A stretch of 19,458 nt of DNA from Linderina pennispora (taxonomy: Eukaryota; Kickxellomycota; Kickxellomycetes; Kickxellales; Kickxellaceae): NCBI RefSeq assembly GCF_002104995.1, contig NW_024468438.1, forward strand, positions 1 to 19,458. Reading direction: 5' to 3'. The notes beneath the pieces were generated by a model that was given only the letters and a program-made list of their open reading frames with translations, made no database searches and was not told where the DNA came from. Each line of letters begins with the position of its first letter. The first letter of the stretch is position 1. The position numbers and the translations under genes are program-made. Of this stretch, positions 17,772-19,458 are shown one piece after another.

Positions 17772-19358
17772 TCAGCGGCGCGCGACCAGCACCACGTTGC
17801 GCGGGGAAGTGACAGGGTCAAACAGCGCAAAGGCGCTGATGCTGCTGCAGTGCTGGGCCAGGTACATGGCGCGATCCACCACCAGCATGCCCTCGATCAG
17901 CGGCCCGACTATCGACCGCAGCGTCCACACCACCGCCATCTGCCTGAACCCGTGCTCCATGCTCCGACGACACTTCAAGGCATTCGCCCAGGCTCGGGTG
18001 CCAGCTACTCTGCATCTTGCGCAAAGCCGCATACACATACAGCGCAAACTCCTTGTCGATGCCCTCGGCCATGTCCTGCATCTGCTCGCGCTTCCACTGC
18101 CTCGGCCAGCTCGGTGTTGGTCACGCCGCCCACAGTCGGGAATCTGTCGTGCTTTGACAGCTGGCCCTTCAAGATCATAAAGTACTATACGAGAAGTGCT
18201 TAGTGCCCATTCATCCCCCCTGCGACAATTGGCCTGGTGCTGTGGTGGAAATAGAAAACTTACATGCAACAAGGCGCGGAAGTAGTTGCGCTTGAATGAC
18301 TCCATTGTCTCGCTTGGCTTGCCCTCCCAGCGCACTGTCGCTTGGCACGCTGTCTTCAGCGCATTCATGCCGATTTCGACACCCGCAAACGCAGTCGACA
18401 ACGGGAATCCTGACATGTCTACACGCAACAATCACTGAATGGACAATGCGCCGATATACGTCATGAACCAGGTGTATTCTCACTTACCGCCGCAGTTCTC
18501 CGAGATGAAATTGTAGCAGCACGGGACCAGCGCCACCGCCGACGCGTCCGACTCGACAAACGCCTTGAGGATAGCGCTGGACAAATCGCCACACGCATGC
18601 AGCCCGCACAGCATCCATTTGCGGCCACCCGCCTGGTCACGCGCCATCTGCACCAGCTCGCCGGTGCTATCCATGCCAACCTTTACCACGCAGTGCACCA
18701 GCCGCTGCTCATCGCCCTCCTGCCACCGGTACCCGTCCGTCTGTGCTTTCTTTCCGCGCAGCTGCTTGATCAGTCGCTTCTGGAATGTCTCGGCGCCGCG
18801 CTTCTGGCCTTGCGCAAAGTCCACCGCCAGCACTGACGCCCGGCTGCCAGCCGCCGAATATGCAACCACCCGAGACAAATACCCTTGCCCGGCTCCCACG
18901 TCGACCACGAGCTCGGTGCCGGTTTCGCGGGCAACTTGGCTGACCAGGTGTGCTAGATCAATGACCTCTGCTTGTTTCTTGGGCTTCATGCCGTTGAGGA
19001 AGTATTTTTGGATATCGCCTACTGCTACTTTGTCGTCGGAGGCGCCCGTGTCGATTTTGTCGCGCGGAAATCGCAGCCCAAACATCTGCCGGACAAAGCC
19101 GCTCAGCGACTCTGGCGAATCCGCAGGCACCTGGCCCTGGGAGGCCATTGGAATCAGGCTCTCAATGTCAAATGCACTCGAGTCAAAGTACTCTTGCCAG
19201 TCCTGGGGAAGCTCGCTCCAATGGTCCTCCACCAAAAAGTCAACAATGTGCATCGCGGGCAGATAGGCGAACTCTTTGTACATCTGCTTCAGTACTACTA
19301 CGTACTCGTCGATACTGTCGAATCCACAAGGGATATTAATGCCGCTGGGGATTGCCAT
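17772..19358 (-). CDS. METTL25-type methyltransferase, last exon frameshifted twice
   Basis: Exons 19358-18488, 18418-18264 and 18184-17772 would encode about 478 residues. Exon 1 has the S-adenosylmethionine-binding motif VVDVGAGQGYLS (151-162), preceded by GMKPKKQAEV, and the family motifs HACGD (254-258) and VPCCYN (278-283). Exon 2 supplies MSGFPLS. The C-terminus (FRQMAVVWTLRS...FDPVTSPRNVVLVARR) is also typical of the METTL25/METTL25B (RRNAD1) family, whose substrate I cannot state. Exon 3 reads correctly to about 18100 (TNTELAEA), then needs a shift to WKREQMQDMAEG near 18097. It needs another shift near 17982 (GE then ALKCRRSMEHG). Each junction has one extra base, so removing two bases would restore the total length to a multiple of three. 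The gene is either recently inactivated, or intact with two consensus errors. It diverges from the gene at 19431. Confidence 0.8.
18185..18263 (-). other. Spliceosomal intron 2 (79 nt) of methyltransferase gene
   Basis: Donor GTAAGT follows TTG-TTG-CAT (RALLH). A CTAAG element lies near the 3' end, and acceptor GTATAG precedes TACTTTATG (YFMILKG). It is phase 0. The unspliced frame would continue in a different, unconserved frame. Confidence 0.8.
18419..18487 (-). other. Spliceosomal intron 1 (69 nt) of methyltransferase gene
   Basis: Donor GTAAGT follows AAC-TGC-GGC-G, and acceptor GTGTAG precedes ACATGTCAGG. Splicing creates a Gly-Asp codon junction and joins the CCYNFISENCG and MSGFPLS segments, which are adjacent in the METTL25 family. 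Confidence 0.85.
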
Positions 19359-19430
19359 TATGTCGTCTAAGTAAAAGAGCTTTTGAGGCTAACGTCGGAT
19401 GTTTTTGTGAGCAGAGCACCTCATTTGACA
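19359..19430. promoter_or_regulatory. Compact bidirectional promoter/leader (72 bp)
   Basis: Only 72 bases separate the ATG of the minus-strand methyltransferase gene (19358) from the ATG of the plus-strand gene at 19431. Both leaders and any core promoter elements must fit or overlap here. No TATA box is visible. Confidence 0.5.
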
Positions 19431-19458
19431 ATGAAGCTGGACGAGGCGCACTTGCGCA
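19431..19458 (+). CDS. 5' end of a divergent gene, cut by the window edge
   Basis: ATG followed by nine clean codons (MKLDEAHLR) runs into the window end. The MKLD-x-x-x-[LM]-R start resembles the N-terminus of RIO2-type atypical kinases, which act in 40S ribosome maturation. In those proteins the next residue is usually Tyr, and the next base here (A) excludes Tyr. Nine residues cannot settle identity, so I give no symbol. The tight divergent spacing with a conserved gene supports this being a real start. Confidence 0.35.

Noticed and set aside
17487-18203. 238-residue plus-strand open frame
   Set aside because: It is antisense to exon 3 of the methyltransferase gene, crosses the 14-A run, and has no coherent domain. 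The minus strand carries clear family motifs instead.
18565-19266. 233-residue plus-strand open frame
   Set aside because: Antisense shadow of methyltransferase exon 1, whose minus-strand translation carries the SAM-binding motif and the HACGD and CCYN motifs.
1-19458. tRNA, rRNA, CRISPR or transposon structures
   Set aside because: I looked for cloverleaf-like arms, regularly spaced repeats, terminal repeats and transposase or reverse-transcriptase motifs, and saw none convincing. A covariance-model scan would be the decisive test for RNA genes.

Overview
This window looks like nuclear DNA from a fungus, most probably an early-diverging (zygomycete-grade) one. The evidence is short spliceosomal introns (69, 79, 90 and 170 nt, all GTAAG...AG), genes on both strands with no operon structure, AATAAA-type 3' ends, and eukaryote-only protein families: an SCP/Psr1-type CTD phosphatase, USP7-like MATH and UBL domains, and METTL25. 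The F-box/leucine-rich-repeat-like paralogues suggest Kickxellales (Coemansia relatives). That placement is inference from general familiarity, not proven by the sequence.

Left part (1-11.4 kb): a gene-poor, partly AT-rich accessory region. It holds two intact single-exon members of one LRR-like paralogue family: 5772-7487 on the minus strand (571 aa) and 9755-11398 on the plus strand (547 aa). They share a recognisable internal block. A heavily frameshifted relic of a similar F-box/LRR-like gene lies at 477-2309. Two further decayed minus-strand relics of unknown families lie at 2394-3310 and 4024-4368. The two largest gaps (about 4.4-5.8 kb and 7.5-9.75 kb) contain no gene I can support.

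Right part (11.8-19.5 kb): a denser block of conserved housekeeping-type genes. (i) A two-exon plus-strand gene (11866-13371, 471 aa) encodes a USP7-like MATH domain and two USP7-type UBL domains, but the ubiquitin-protease domain is absent. Its C-terminus resembles a PCNA-binding PIP box. (ii) Convergent to it is a two-exon minus-strand phosphatase of the Psr1/SCP (FCP1-homology) class (16053-14000, 627 aa). A phase-compatible upstream exon beginning Met-Gly-Asn lies at 17169-17013. (iii) A three-exon minus-strand METTL25-type methyltransferase gene (19358-17772) is interrupted by two +1 frameshifts in its last exon. (iv) The first nine codons of a divergent plus-strand gene start at 19431, only 72 bp from the METTL25 start.

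The genes do not form one pathway. The most interesting item is the catalytic-domain-less USP7-like protein with its PIP-like tail, which could be a replication- or ubiquitin-linked adaptor. The next most interesting are the possible alternative N-terminus of the phosphatase and the frameshift clustering in several genes, which could be real decay or consensus error.
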